Positions 45,441-57,187 of a stretch of 64,000 nt of DNA are shown piece after piece. The stretch lies in contig CM036188.1 of the NCBI GenBank assembly GCA_020631735.1, positions 9,962,214-10,026,213 of the forward strand, given 5' to 3'. The stretch is from Saccharum officinarum. Taxonomy: Eukaryota > Streptophyta > Magnoliopsida > Poales > Poaceae. Each line of letters opens with the position of its first letter. Position 1 is the first letter of the stretch. The position numbers and the translations under genes were made by a program. The notes below the pieces were generated by a model, which saw only the letters and a list, made by a program, of their open reading frames with translations, was not told the DNA's origin and did no database searches.

Positions 45441-45953
45441 TTGGTTGGATTGTTTGTAATCACCTTTTCATCTAGTGGAAACCCCTTATCTTAGAAGTTC
45501 ACTCTCTTGACTTGAGAACGAGAATAAGGGTTGCAAAGCCCAAGCCTTAGTGACTTCCTCAACAACGTGAATATAGGCAAGCCTTGGTGGCGAGCTGAAC
45601 CACGGGATAAATCGTGTGTCCTCTCTTGTGTGTTGATTTGCATGATTTGCTTTCCCCTCAATCTACTTGATTGTGCATGTTTGTGAGTGCAGGTACTTAG
45701 TGGACTTGCTAGTGGACATCTCCAAGCACATGTCCAAGTTTGGTTGGAGTTTGGTGTCTAGCCATAGCTGTTGCTGAGCTCTTTGCGTGGAGCGACAATG
45801 CCACGCCGTGGAGGGGTAGTGCCACTGAGCAGAGTGCCACACGAAGGAGCAGCAGTGCCACGTACTCTACTAAACCGCTACAAGTTTTATTTGTTGTTAA
45901 TTTTTAGAAGCGCCTATTCACCCCCTCTAGACGACATCAAGGTCCTTTCATGA
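45441..45953 (+). mobile_element. Copia LTR 3' fragment
   Basis: Ends TTCACCCCCTCTAGACGACA and then CAAGGTCCTTTCA, the characteristic end of some grass Sirevirus-type LTRs. No primer-binding site follows. Its left boundary is not defined. Confidence 0.5.
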
Positions 45954-46285
45954 TCCATAATAGCCCCACATTTAATGTGCTCTCTCTCCTTGGAACCTTC
46001 TTTGGAATTCATTTTTTATGCTTCCATTGAAGTATTTAAATCCCTTACTAGTTGCACCTTCTTTTGATCCCAATTGTAATCTCAAAACCAACCCTTGTTG
46101 TTTTATGAACTTTTTGCAAGTTAATGCGTTTGACACATTTCCTTTCCATTGCTCAACCTAAGGCTTTTGGTGCTTCGAAATCTCGGGACGAGATTTCTGT
46201 AAAGAGCGAGGAGCTATAACACCCTTGGTATTAAGCACTTAATAAAACCCTAATCATGAGCATCATTATGCAAAATCATCAAGCA
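45954..46285 (+). mobile_element. Gypsy 3' end fragment with LTR start
   Basis: TCGGGACGAGATTTCTGTAA (46173 onward) resembles the last pol codons before the purine tract of gypsy elements. TATAACACCCTTGGTATTAAG from 46215 is a third LTR start of the family at 41622, cut off after about 70 bases. Confidence 0.6.
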
Positions 46286-46329
46286 TTGGTGTCTAGGCGT
46301 AGCTGTTGCTAAGCTCTCTACGTCCGTGG

Positions 46330-47568
46330 GCGCGGAAAGAAATTGACACCTTCTGCAGATAGTTTTTCTAGGCAGGACATGAAGAATCAGTTAGAGGAAA
46401 GTGCATGGTGGTGTCGGAGGCGGTGTGCAAACCTACAACACTTGGCGGGCTCGGCATCTCCGATCTCAAACTCGCTGGTTATGCCCTGCAAACTAGATGG
46501 CTTTGGCTGTAGAAGACAGGCCATGAGCGCGCTTGGAGCCAAGTGCCGATCAAAGCAGACACACAAGTGCACGCGTTCTTCAACTCTTCAACCTTCACGG
46601 AGGTCGGTAATGGAAGGCAAGCACTCTTCTGGGAAGATAGATGGATTGATAGAGCCTCCATACCACAGATCGCGCCAATACTTTCAGAATTGGTTCCAAG
46701 GCGAACAAGGAAAAGCCAAACAGTCTGTCAGGCGTTGCAGGGCAGACAGTGGGTTCAGGCTATCACAAGAGAGCTCTCTGTACCGGTCATCACAGAATAC
46801 CTGCGCCTTTGGGACATCATGGAGAATGTGGTGCTCTCCGATTGACCGGACAGGACAGTGTGGCGTTAGACCCCAAATGGCATCTACTCGGCAAAGTCCG
46901 CTTACAACATGCTTCATTCACGCAATCAAATTCAGAGGACATGCCTTGATTTGGAAAACTTGGGTGCCACTAAAGGTAAAAATCTTCCTATGGCTGGCCT
47001 TCAAGCGCAGGCATTGGATGGGAGACCGACGCACAAGGCATGGATTGGAAGCAAGAGAATTTTGCTACCTTTGTGATCAATACACTGAAACCATAGATCA
47101 CATCGTTGCAACCTACCCATACACCAGGGAAGTGTGGTCACTGATCCATCAGGCGCTCGGACGGCAAATCCCACAGGCAGCGTAGACAGTCATAAGCTGG
47201 TGGTGGAAACTACGATTGTCTTGGCAGGGGGATCAGCACCGAGGTGTGGATTCACTGTTCACATTGGTGTCCTGCCAGTTATGGAAGGAGAGAAATTCCC
47301 GCTGCTTCTGGGATGCAGCAACCACGCCTAGTGAACTCCTCTCAGTCATAAAATGCGAAGCGGCAAAGATGGCTGGAGGCGGGCACCATAGGATTGGCAA
47401 GTCTGGCGGGACAGACCAAGCGCTAATAGCAGCAAAGCCATCGGTAGTTTTGAATCCATGTAATCGCCTTAAGATGTAATCGCCAGCCAAGAGCAGGCAC
47501 TTTGTAACATACTTCCCTTTCTACTTAAAGAAATGATACGCAATGATTTTGCATATTCGATAAAAAAA
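46330..47568 (+). mobile_element. LINE, 3' part (zf-RVT tail)
   Basis: ORF2 C-terminal remnants in several frames: LGGLGISDLKLAGYALQTRW, then GNGRQALFWEDRWIDRASIP, WVPLKVKIFLWLAFKRRHWM, CYLCDQYTETIDHIV and CQLWKERNSRCFWDAATTP. Many frameshifts and stops. The A tail lies near 47560-47568 after AAATGATACGCAATG. Probably the continuation of the LINE at 40169. Confidence 0.82.
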
Positions 47569-47758
47569 ACATATTTGGCCCGACACACATACTGTGGAGG
47601 TTTGTTCTTGTCACTCCCATGCACTGGCCTAGCATAGCAAATGGCCCGTGGTACGCGTCCATAGCTCGCTCCTACACAGCAGCGTGAGGCGATGGTGCGG
47701 CCGTGGGGCACGCTTGGACACCGGCTAATCGGTGTTTAGCCCTTGTTTAGTTCCTCCC

Positions 47759-49376
47759 TAAAAGGATCAAGATGCCCAAGAGGGGGGGTGAATTGGGCTT
47801 TTCTAAAATTTATTACAAGAATTAAATGCTACTAAGCCATAATTCACCCATAGTGCCTACAAGTGTTCCTTGTGATTCTACCGATAAAAGTTTTGCACCC
47901 TAAGTTCCAAACCTAGTCTAGCATGGCAATTCTAGGAAAGTAAATCAAGCAACAAAAGTAATGCGAGAAAGTAATTGCTTGAAAGTAAAGGGTTAGGAAC
48001 ACGGCGATGTTTTTCTAAGGTATTGGAGAGTCGCCACTCCCCACTAGTCCTCGTTGAAGCATCCGCGCAAGGGTGAGCTCCCCATTGATCCACGCAAGGA
48101 TCAAGTGCTCTCTACGGGCTGATTCTTTGACACTCCATCGTGGTGAATCACCCACAACCGCTCACAAGATGAGTTGGGTCATCCACAAGCTCCACCGGAT
48201 GATCACCAAACTCCCAATCACCACCAAGCCGTCTAGGTGATGGCGATCACCAATTGTAACAAAGCTAGAACTCTCACTTGACCACAACAAGCCTAATGAG
48301 AAGGTGGATGCACACTTGCTACTCCCTAGTCACTAATGAGGGATTTCAAACTTTGATTCTCAAATCACAACCCTCACTAGAGCTCTTGCACTTCCTTGCA
48401 CTTGAAAGGTGTTTCTCAGCTGATCAAATGAGCAAGAGACCTCAAAAAGAGGTGTAGGAGATGTATTTATACACCCCACAGTCAATTCCAACCGTTATGT
48501 GCCAACTCAGCATTTTACGAACTGATCGGACGTGCCGGTCGAACTGACCGGATGTGTCCGGTCGATGGCAACGGTTGAATTTGAAACCAACAGCGCTGAG
48601 TGACCGAACGCACTGATCAAGACTGACCAGACGCGTCCGGTCATGCAAGAACCTTACTGTACTTTGACTGGACGCTCGGTCGAGTCCAATCAGTGATGAC
48701 CGGACACGTCCAGTCAGCGAAGTACCTTACTGGAACTAGACCGGACGCACTAAAGACGTGTCCGGTCGTTTCCCAGTCGCGTCCGATTAGAACACTAACC
48801 CTCTGTGACATGTGTCAACACGATCAACGCGTCCGGTCCTCGGGAGGACCGTGTCCGGTCGAGCGAGTTGAAACGCAGTGACTGTCAGCACTGACCGGAC
48901 GCGTTCGGTCAAGACAGAGACCGCGTCCAGTCAAGGGTAAAAGGCTCAAACGACTTCGAAACACGACGCAACTTGAACCGAGTTTCTTCCAACTGAACTT
49001 TGGGCTTCACCTGAGCTACCTAGTGCTAAGTTTTACAAGTGTGCACCACACCTAAACAAAAGACTCACCTAGGTTAAGCTACTCGCTCATGCCCCCCTTT
49101 ATAGTACGGCCAAAGGAAAAAAAGCGAAGATCCTAACGACTATTTCGAACGTAACTCAACACCTCGACGTCCGAAACTAACAGTCCTTAATCTTGACTTT
49201 AATCCTTTGAAAACTGAAAATGATTTCCATCAAGGGGCATGAATACCATAGTGCCCAAAATAGTTTCCATTCCCATGACCTAACTTACCAAAGTTTCTGC
49301 AAAACACACGTTAGTCATGGTAATAATGCGTTGTCATCAATTGCCGAAACCAACTCTCGGGGCCTAGATGCTTTCA
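47759..49376 (-). repeat. Sirevirus 3' LTR
   Basis: Paired with 59584-61181. The terminal TG is mutated here (TAAAAGGATC for TGAAAGGATC in plus orientation). Many differences from the other LTR are C-to-T or G-to-A changes in CG pairs. Confidence 0.93.
48520..48930. repeat. ACCGGACGCGTCCGGT palindrome cluster, 3' LTR
   Basis: Many copies or half-copies of GACCGGACGCGTCCGGTC in the LTR, several decayed by CG-to-TG/CA changes. The matching cluster in the other LTR is at about 60345-60740. Confidence 0.85.
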
Positions 49377-49390
49377 ATCTCCCCCTTTTT
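49377..49390 (-). promoter_or_regulatory. Polypurine tract next to the Sirevirus 3' LTR
   Basis: The minus strand reads AAAAAGGGGGAGAT, ending at the LTR edge. More purine-rich tracts lie upstream in element orientation, near 49767 and 49785 (AAAGGGGGAGAGAGAG). Multiple such tracts are a known Sirevirus trait. Confidence 0.82.
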
Positions 49391-49817
49391 GGTGATTGAT
49401 GACAACACCTTGATTCAGTAGATTTAAGAGTTGAGGTTTTCAAACTTGCTTGGTTCACATAAGCAAAAAGCAATAAGCACAAGGGGTTAGGAATTGCTTA
49501 TGTGCTCCAAGCCAACAGGGTGTACTCATAAGATGAAACATGAAGGATTAGTACACAAAAACATAGCTCATATGAAATCGGAGTAAGGCACGGAAGCAAA
49601 ACCTTATGAGCTAGAACCAATCAAGTGACATGATATAAAAGCGACAAGATAATCCACAAATAACTCAAGTATCTCATAAGCACACATGTCACAAAAAAGC
49701 AAGTGCGGGAATATAAACATGATGCATGAATGTAGCACACAAAGAAAACAAAACCCTCTCTCAAAACTCCCCCCTGAATCTACTCTCTCTCCCCCTTTGG
49801 CATCAAGTGCCAAAAAT

Positions 49818-52190
49818 CTAAGGGTCCGACGAAGAAACAGAAGCAGTCGTGTCAGGTGTCTAGGAGCGTGGAGTGATCATGAACTGAGAAGCGTCCTCCT
49901 CTGACTCTGAGCTATCAGGCTGACCCTCTATAGATACATGTGGTAGGGAAGCAGTCTGGGTCTGTAACACAGGAGCAGGAACTGATGATGTAGTAGCAAC
50001 AAGAGCCGCAGTCTCTGTCACCTAAGCCTGAAGAGCACCAACTGTGGGAGGATCAGTCGAGGCAACTGACGAAGGTACTGTCTCTGTAGTCTCGGTCCCT
50101 GGCACTGGAGGAGCAACTGTCTCTGAAGCTGACATCCCTGAAGTAGTCTGAACTATGGTATGCGAGGGTGTCGGCTGACCAGTCAACTCGCTGTAAGATG
50201 CACTCAAGTTAGTGGAGAATGGAGTGTCTGTCAGTAGGTGAGGACTGAGATGAACTGGTGGAGTGAACCTCGTATGAATGGGAGTGTAGCCCAGGGACTG
50301 AAAAGTCTATGGCACCTGCTGCTGGGGTGAAGTAAACTGAACGCTCGGCTGTCCCTGTCCCAGACTCTGAAGTCCACTAGACTGTAACGCTAGAGTAAGG
50401 ACAGACGAAGGTGGAGGGACCCCAACAGTAATAAGGTGTCACAGGAGCTCAAGGTACTGCTGCTGGGTGGTTGCCTGCTGCCTCTGTATCTCAAGCTGTT
50501 GTCTCTGAAACTCGTCCTGACGAGCCTGAATCTGAGCGAAATCAGCTACGTTATCCTGAGCCTGTCGCTGCAACTGAGTCTCCTGCCTCTCCTGAGCCTG
50601 GGTCAGCCTCTCAAGAATAGCCACCATGGCTGGGTCTGAGTGGGAGGCTGAACCTGAACCACCGGCCTCATGGTCGTGAGACCAAGGAGAGCGGTACCGA
50701 GGAATAGGCTAATAGTCCTCATCAGTGCTGTCAGTGGCATCATCCTCGTCTGGATCAGCTGGCTGAGCATCTAGGTCTGCAAGCTCGGCCTCTACAAGGC
50801 CCTCAACTATCTTATCCTGCTCAGCTGCAGTCTCTGGTACCTCTGCTCTCTGGCGCTGTCCCTGTCTAGGTGCCTGCTCTCTAGTGATAGACGCCCATAG
50901 CTGTCGAATGTCATACTCTAGGAAGGCTGTAGTGGTGTTAGAAATCTTAGCTCTAATCTCAGTAGGTAGATCACACGTAGACTGAATAAGAAAGCAAATC
51001 CAGTGGGCATAGGGTAGCTGACGGTGACCCTTGAAGCCCTCTGCCAAAGTGTCCTCCATCTCATAGAGCATCAGATCCCAAATGTCAAACGGAGTCTGAG
51101 AGATGAGGTGATGGACTACCCAGAGCTGCATACGTGTCAGGCCCTCTCTGTATCCTAACCTCGGAAGTAGTGTCCGCCTCACAATAGCATCCAGCACGCG
51201 AGCAAGGGAAGTCAAGCTAGCAGGTGTACGTCTGGAGCCCTCGCCAAACGGCTCACGAAAGCATGGTCTGATCAGATCTGTAGGTGGCACAGTGCCTCCG
51301 TGTGGTAGCCTTGGTGGTGAAGTCTAACCAAAGCACAACTGGTGGATCTTCGTCTCTGAAGCAGGAAGCCTGAGAATGTCCCATACCCTGGTGCTGTACA
51401 ACCTGCGGTCACGACCTCAGAATGCAAAGTGAATGAACTCGTGAGCAGGGTCAATCTAAAGTGAGGAGTAGAAATCTCTGACCCAAGTACCGCAGTAAGC
51501 TCCAGTCCGTCCCAGAAAGTCTGACAATCCCGGTAAGAAGGAAATGTGTGGACGGAGCTGCTCACCAACAACTGCAACTAGAGCCTCAAGTCAACAAACT
51601 CTCTGAGGTCTGAAGGCAATCCCACTATCAACATATGCTCTGTAGAAATCCTCGCTCGGGGGTCCCGCTGAGGTGGGAACCACCGACCAACCTTGACAAA
51701 CCGAAGAGCCTGGACCTGTCGTGCTGTAGCTCCCCTCAGGTCAAAGTGCTCGACTGGGGGGGTGACCTCAAGCTCTGGGAGGTGGACGACCTCCACGACG
51801 CTGATCCTCTAGCCTAGGTGTCACCTAAGCGCGCGTACATCCTGAGTGACAACGCGGTGGAGTCTATAATGTCTGCTCCTCAGTCTCCTCAGTCTCCTCT
51901 GTGGGCTGCTCTGCGGGCTAGTCCTCTGTCTCCTCAGTAGCCTCTGTATCGAGCTGTCGACCTTCAAGGTGAAAGAGACGCTCACCAATGTGAATGCCAC
52001 TACCTCTGCCTTCTCTCTCTACTAGATCTGCCGCATCAGCTACTGCCTATGCTAACTCTGCCTCAGTGAGTGTCCTCTTTCTCTTCTTGGCAGCAATCTT
52101 CTTACGCTTGCCACGGGCAACCTCTGTCAAACAAGGAGGACTCTCGTCCCCGTCACTCGGTGCACCACCAGCATTCTTGCAGCGAACCAT
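49818..52190 (-). pseudogene. Sirevirus extra ORF downstream of pol (env-like position)
   Basis: Starts MVRCKNAGGAPSDGDESP at 52190, followed by the basic stretch GKRKKIAAKKRKRTLTEAE, perhaps a nuclear-targeting signal. A better-kept block (51290-50709) contains LARVLDAIVRRTLLPRLGYR and LWVVHHLISQTPFDIWDLML and ends in acidic TDSTDEDY. Then a Gln-rich coiled-coil-like segment (50627-50439) and a Ser/Thr/Pro-rich tail to a TAG at 49818. Stops and frameshifts break it. Sireviruses often carry a frame here, sometimes called envelope-like. I see no signal peptide and no clear membrane segment, so I make no claim of envelope function. Confidence 0.68.
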
Positions 52191-53949
52191 GCTAACAAAT
52201 CTTTGTGACTGAGAAACCCTGATACTGAAAAGATGATGAGCTGACTCTCATGAGGCTTGGCCTCAATCCGTATTCGTAGGCTTGGCCTCGGTTTCAAAAC
52301 TGACCAAAGAGAACCAACTGCCACACAGAGAGCACCGACAAGACTCTCTACAAAGATAGAATAGATAAAGCTACTATTAAGCAATATATTTTAACTAATA
52401 GATGAGCGAAGTCCTTATGAGAGCAAGCATACGAGATAAGAAAAGAATAGAGCACGATGTGCTACCTCACACGAGCGAGAAACTGGTGAAAAGGTGAGGG
52501 ACCTTGACGCACGAGGGTTCCACGGGAACGATGGACGAGCACTGGAATGCCGAGACAAACACAAGGAATTAGAACAAGACGGGTTTTCATCGACAATCCA
52601 AAAATTAGGTCAAGGAGACGCGAAGAAACCTCGCGGAGACGAAATCTCACGGAGATGGGCTGCGGCACCTTCGCTGTTGGCAGCCGGAGAAGAGATGTTG
52701 GCGCGTGAACGTTAGGGTTAGGGTGCAGCAGTGCTGTGGAGAGGTGGCGACGCGACACGCGGTTCCTAGGGCTCAGAGGAATCGATGGGGCGTTGGCAGC
52801 GGCGCTCGAGCTGTGGAGGACAACGGTGCCCGAGCAATGGAGGAGCGGCGACGGCGGCGTGGCTGCGGATGGAAGAGAAGCGGCGGCGGCGCGGCTGCAC
52901 GGAGGATAGTCGGCGGTGGCGCGGCTACGGTGGTTCGGCGGCGCAGCAAGTTTGGAGGAGGCACGGCAAGCGGATGTGGCGCATAGCCTGCACGGAGGAG
53001 AGCGGGCGAGCACCAGCTAGGGCTAGGGTTCGGGAGAAGGCAGCGGCGCGCGGAAGAAAGAGGAAAAAATAAAATATGATGAACGGTTAAAACAGGGTCA
53101 GATCCGCTTTTCACGTGGCGACCGGACGTGCTGTTCGCCTGACCGGACGCGCTGCAAAGGCGTCCGGTCAGAGTCCAGTAAGCTCCTAGGGTGACCGGAC
53201 GCGTCCGGTTAGAGGTGACCGGACGCGGACAGAGTCCGGTCAAGGTCCACCTGGGAACCCATCACGTGTGACCGGACGCGCTGGTGAGGTCCGGGACCGA
53301 ACACAGTGGTCGCAGCATCGCATCCGATCCAGCGTCTGGTCAGAGGTACATGAGAATTGTCTTCGGCTTGACCGGATGCGCTGGTGGTAGCCAGGACCGG
53401 ACGCAGTGGTTGAGCGGCATCACGTTCGGTCTAGCGTCTGGTCCAGCGTTCGGTTGCTGATTTTCGCCTTTCTTCTTTTCGATCTCCGACGCGACTTCTC
53501 CCAATCAAGTTCCAATAGAAAGAGACCCAAATAAACACCAATTGGAACCTGATATGAGTGACGTCTCTCAAAGCCTCAAATTTTTCAAAATATTTTGTCT
53601 TAGGCTAGTATTATTTTTAAGAAAATATGCGATAAACACTCAAGGAGCAACATATGGCCATGCAATAGAGTTTATAAACCCTTGGGAGCGTCAAATGCTC
53701 TCTCTATCTATGGACGAACACAGAGGTTGCTCAAAGCCAAACCGAAAAGAAACGACAAAGCAACAACCATGCATATGCAATGCAAAGCGAGAAGGTAAAA
53801 ACTAGGTTGCTTGTCAAGTTTGATCCATGGTTAGGCTTCTTCACTCCTCCAAAGGAGGGTTATCGTAACCATGTTAGACAAGTCCTAGATGCATTACGAA
53901 AATTTAAACATGACATATAATACAATCCAATGCAAGGGACAACACAAGC
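52191..53949. other. Sirevirus internal non-coding region
   Basis: Between pol and the extra frame. It is GC-rich at 52650-53050 (low-complexity open frames on both strands, which I reject as genes) and holds a third cluster of CCGGACGC/GCGTCCGG palindromes at 53110-53460. Confidence 0.6.
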
Positions 53950-56900
53950 TCATTTTTTGAAGTTACTAGAATCAAACACATTTAGCTCACTTCTCAACCT
54001 ACACAAGGTAGCCTCATCCAAAGGTTTAGTGAAGATATCCGCTAATTGATTTTCACTTCTTACACCTTCTAGTGATATATCATTTTTAGCAACATGATCT
54101 CTTAGAAAGTGGTGGCGGATATCAATGCGCTTGGTGCGTGAGTGTTGTACCAGATTATTAGCAATTTTAATGGCACTTTCATTATCACATAAAAGTGGCA
54201 CCTTGTCAAGAACAGCACCATAGTCTAGAAGGGTTTGCTTCATGTATAAGATTTGTGCACAACAAGCCCCCATGACAATGTATTCCGCCTCGGCGGTGGA
54301 TAAAGCCACACTATTTTGCTTTTTAGATGACCAAGATACTAAAGACCTCCCAAGCAAATAGCACCCTCCGGATGTGCTTTTTCTATCAATTTTGCAACCG
54401 GCATAATCCAAGTCGAAATAGCCAACTAGTTGGAATCTAGCTCCTTTGGGATACCAAAGACCAATGCTTGGGGTGTGCTTAAGATATCTCAAGATTCTTT
54501 TTACGGTACTTAGGTGAGGTTCTTTAGGGCATGCTTGAAAGCGAGCACACATGCACACACTAAACATGATATCGGGCCTAGATGCGGTAGGGTACAACAA
54601 GCTACCAATCATGGAACGGTAGAGAGTTCGATCAGCCAGTTTACCTCCCTCATCTAGGTCGAGATGTCCATTAGATGGCATTGAGGTCTTGATTAGCTTA
54701 CAATCCTCCATCTTGAATCTCTTGAGAAGATCCTTGGTATACTTTTCTTAAGAGATAAAAATCCCTTATCTCATTTGCTTGACTTGAAAACCAAGGAAGA
54801 ATGTAAGTTCACCAATCATAGACATCTCAAACTCCTTCGACATCAATTCACCAAATTTCTTACAATAATCTTCATTTATTGATCTGAAGATAATATCATC
54901 AACATAGACTTGACAAATGAAGATCTCCCCATTAAGCTTCTTGGTGAATAGTGTGGTATCGACCTTCCCAATTGTGAAGCCCTTCTCAATGAGGAAGTCC
55001 TGGAGGCACTCATACCACGCTCTAGGGGCTTGCTTGAGCCCATATAGCGCCTTGGACAACCTATAAACATGATTAGGATATCAAGGGTCTTCAAACCCAG
55101 GAGGTTGATCAACATAGACTAGTTCATTTATGAAGCCATTTAAAAAAGCACTTTTCACATCCATTTGATATAATTTCATTTCATGATGCAATGCATATTC
55201 AAGAAGGATACGGATGGCTTAAAGTCTTGCAACGGGTGCAAAGGTCTCTCCAAAATCAAGACCTTCAACTTGAGAGAACCCCTTTACAGCTAGTCTTGCC
55301 TTGTTCCTCACAACTACACCTTGGTCATCTTGCTTGTTGCGAAACACCCACTTGGTTCCAATGACTCTTGCACCTTTTGGATGCTTCTCAAGTGTCCAAA
55401 CTTGATTGCGGGTGAAGTTGTTCAATTCTTCGTGCATTGCATTCACCCAATCTAGATCTTGAAGAGCTTCTTCAATATTCTTAGGTTCAAGACAAGAGAC
55501 AAAAGAGTGATGTTCAACAAAAGAAGCAAGCTTTTGAGATCGAGTCATTACACCCTTTGTAGGACTCCCTATGATAAGATCTTGTGGATGTGCTTGAAGT
55601 AGAGGTAAGTGTCTTCTTTCAACCACTTGAGGAGAGGGTTGGGGAGCATCAACATCTTGAGCTTGTGCCTCGGCTTGTTCATGAGAGACATGAGTGTCTT
55701 CATTTTCAACTCTCTCATTCTTGTCATCATCTTGAGGCACATATGATGAAGATGGTGGATTGATCAATTATGCATCGTCTTCATCATCTTTAGGCTTGAT
55801 ATCTCCCACCGGCATGTTCTTCATTGCCTCCCTCAATGGTTCATCACCTACGTCATCACAATTCTCAATTACTCCTTGGGAGCCGTTAGATTCACCAAAT
55901 TTCACATCATATGTTTTTTCAACCAAACCGGTGGCATCGTTAAATACTCTATATGCTTTGGACTTTGATGAGTAACCAACAAGAAAACCAATATCACAAC
56001 GTCTTTGAAACTTTCCTAGGTGTTGCCGCTTCTTGTAGATGTAGCATTTGCAACCAAACACCCGAAAGAATGAGACGTCCGACTTCTTCCCATTTAGCAA
56101 CTCATAGGGGGTCTTGCCAAAAAACTTTTGTAGGAAGAGGCGATTTGATGCATAGCATGCGGTGTTGATTGCCTCGGCCCACAATTTTTTCGATGTGTTA
56201 TACTCATCTAGCATTGTTCTTGCAAGGGTAATCAATGTCCGGTTCTTTCTCTCAACTACACTATTTTGTTGAGGAGTGTAGGTTGATGAAACTTCATGCT
56301 TCATTCCAATCTCATCATAATAAGCTTCAATGTTTATGTTGTCAAACTCTTTGCCATTTTCACTTCTTATCTTCTTTATCTTGACTTCAAATTCATTTTG
56401 AGCTCTCTTGCAAACTTCTTGAAGCAATTGGCCACTTCGGATTTGTCATGAAGAAAGAATGTCCAAGTGTATCTTGAGTAGTCATCCACAATCACAAGAC
56501 AATAAAGATTTCCACCCAAGCTCTTGTAAGTTGTAGGACCAAACAAATCCATGTGTAGAAGCTCTAGCACTCTTGATGTTGACTTGTAAGCTTTTGTTGG
56601 ATGAGTATTTGCAAGTTGTTTACCGGCTTGACATGCACTACAAGGTTTGTCCTTCTCAAACTTAACATCTTTCAAGCCTCTCACTAACTCTTTCTTCAAT
56701 AATTTGTTGAGAGTGTTCATTCCAATATGAGCAAGCCTCCTATGCCAAAGCCACCCAAGTGAAGTTTTGGTGAACAAGCATGTCATCAAGTTTGCATCTT
56801 CGGAGGTGAAATCAACAAGATAGAGTTTGTTGTATCTAAAGACTTTGAAAATCATTTGCTTGTCATCTATCTTTGAGACTACCACTTCATTTGGAGTGAA

Positions 56901-57173
56901 TAAGCATTGATAGCCAAGGTCACAAAGTTGTCCAACGGATAGTAGATTGAAACTCAAGGAAGCAACATAGAGCACATTTGAAAGAGAATGATCATTTGAT
57001 ATTACAATCTTGCCTATACCCTTGACTTTGCTCTTTGAATTGTCCTCAAATGTGATCTTCTCTTGACATTCCACATTCTCTTCAAGTAAGGTGAACATAC
57101 GAGGGTCACTGGTCATATGTTGAGTGCAACCACTATCAATAACCCAATGAGATCCACCGGTCTTGTAGTTCAC
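53950..57173 (-). pseudogene. Sirevirus Pol (protease, integrase, RT, RNase H), broken
   Basis: Read on the minus strand. Protease DSGCTQHM near 57130. Pre-integrase HRRLAHIGMNTLNKLL with CSACQAGKQ. Integrase with LLHMDLFGPTTYKSLGG, SENGKEFDN and TPQQNSVVERKNRTL. Reverse transcriptase from NAMHEELNNFTRNQVWTL and GTKWVFRNK through LSKALYGLKQAPRAWYECLQ to the catalytic YVDDIIF (about 54890-54910). RNase H with DLDYAGCKIDRKSTSG and ALSTAEAEYI. The frame shifts near 56400 and stops occur near 55767, 55219, 55083 and 54765-54750. The last residues are VFDSSNFKK. Inactive. Confidence 0.92.
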
Positions 57174-57187
57174 CTACACATAAGAGA

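Noticed and set aside
48520..48930. Regularly recurring palindromes resembling a CRISPR array
   Set aside because: Spacing is irregular, units are decayed, and the cluster lies in a retrotransposon LTR of a plant genome.
52711..52724. GTTAGGGTTAGGGT, a telomere-like repeat
   Set aside because: Only two units, inside the Sirevirus internal region; plant telomere units are TTTAGGG arrays, and short runs like this are common by chance.
52462..53243. Long open frames in the Sirevirus internal GC-rich tract
   Set aside because: Overlapping low-complexity frames on both strands, lying between pol and the extra frame; no family signature.
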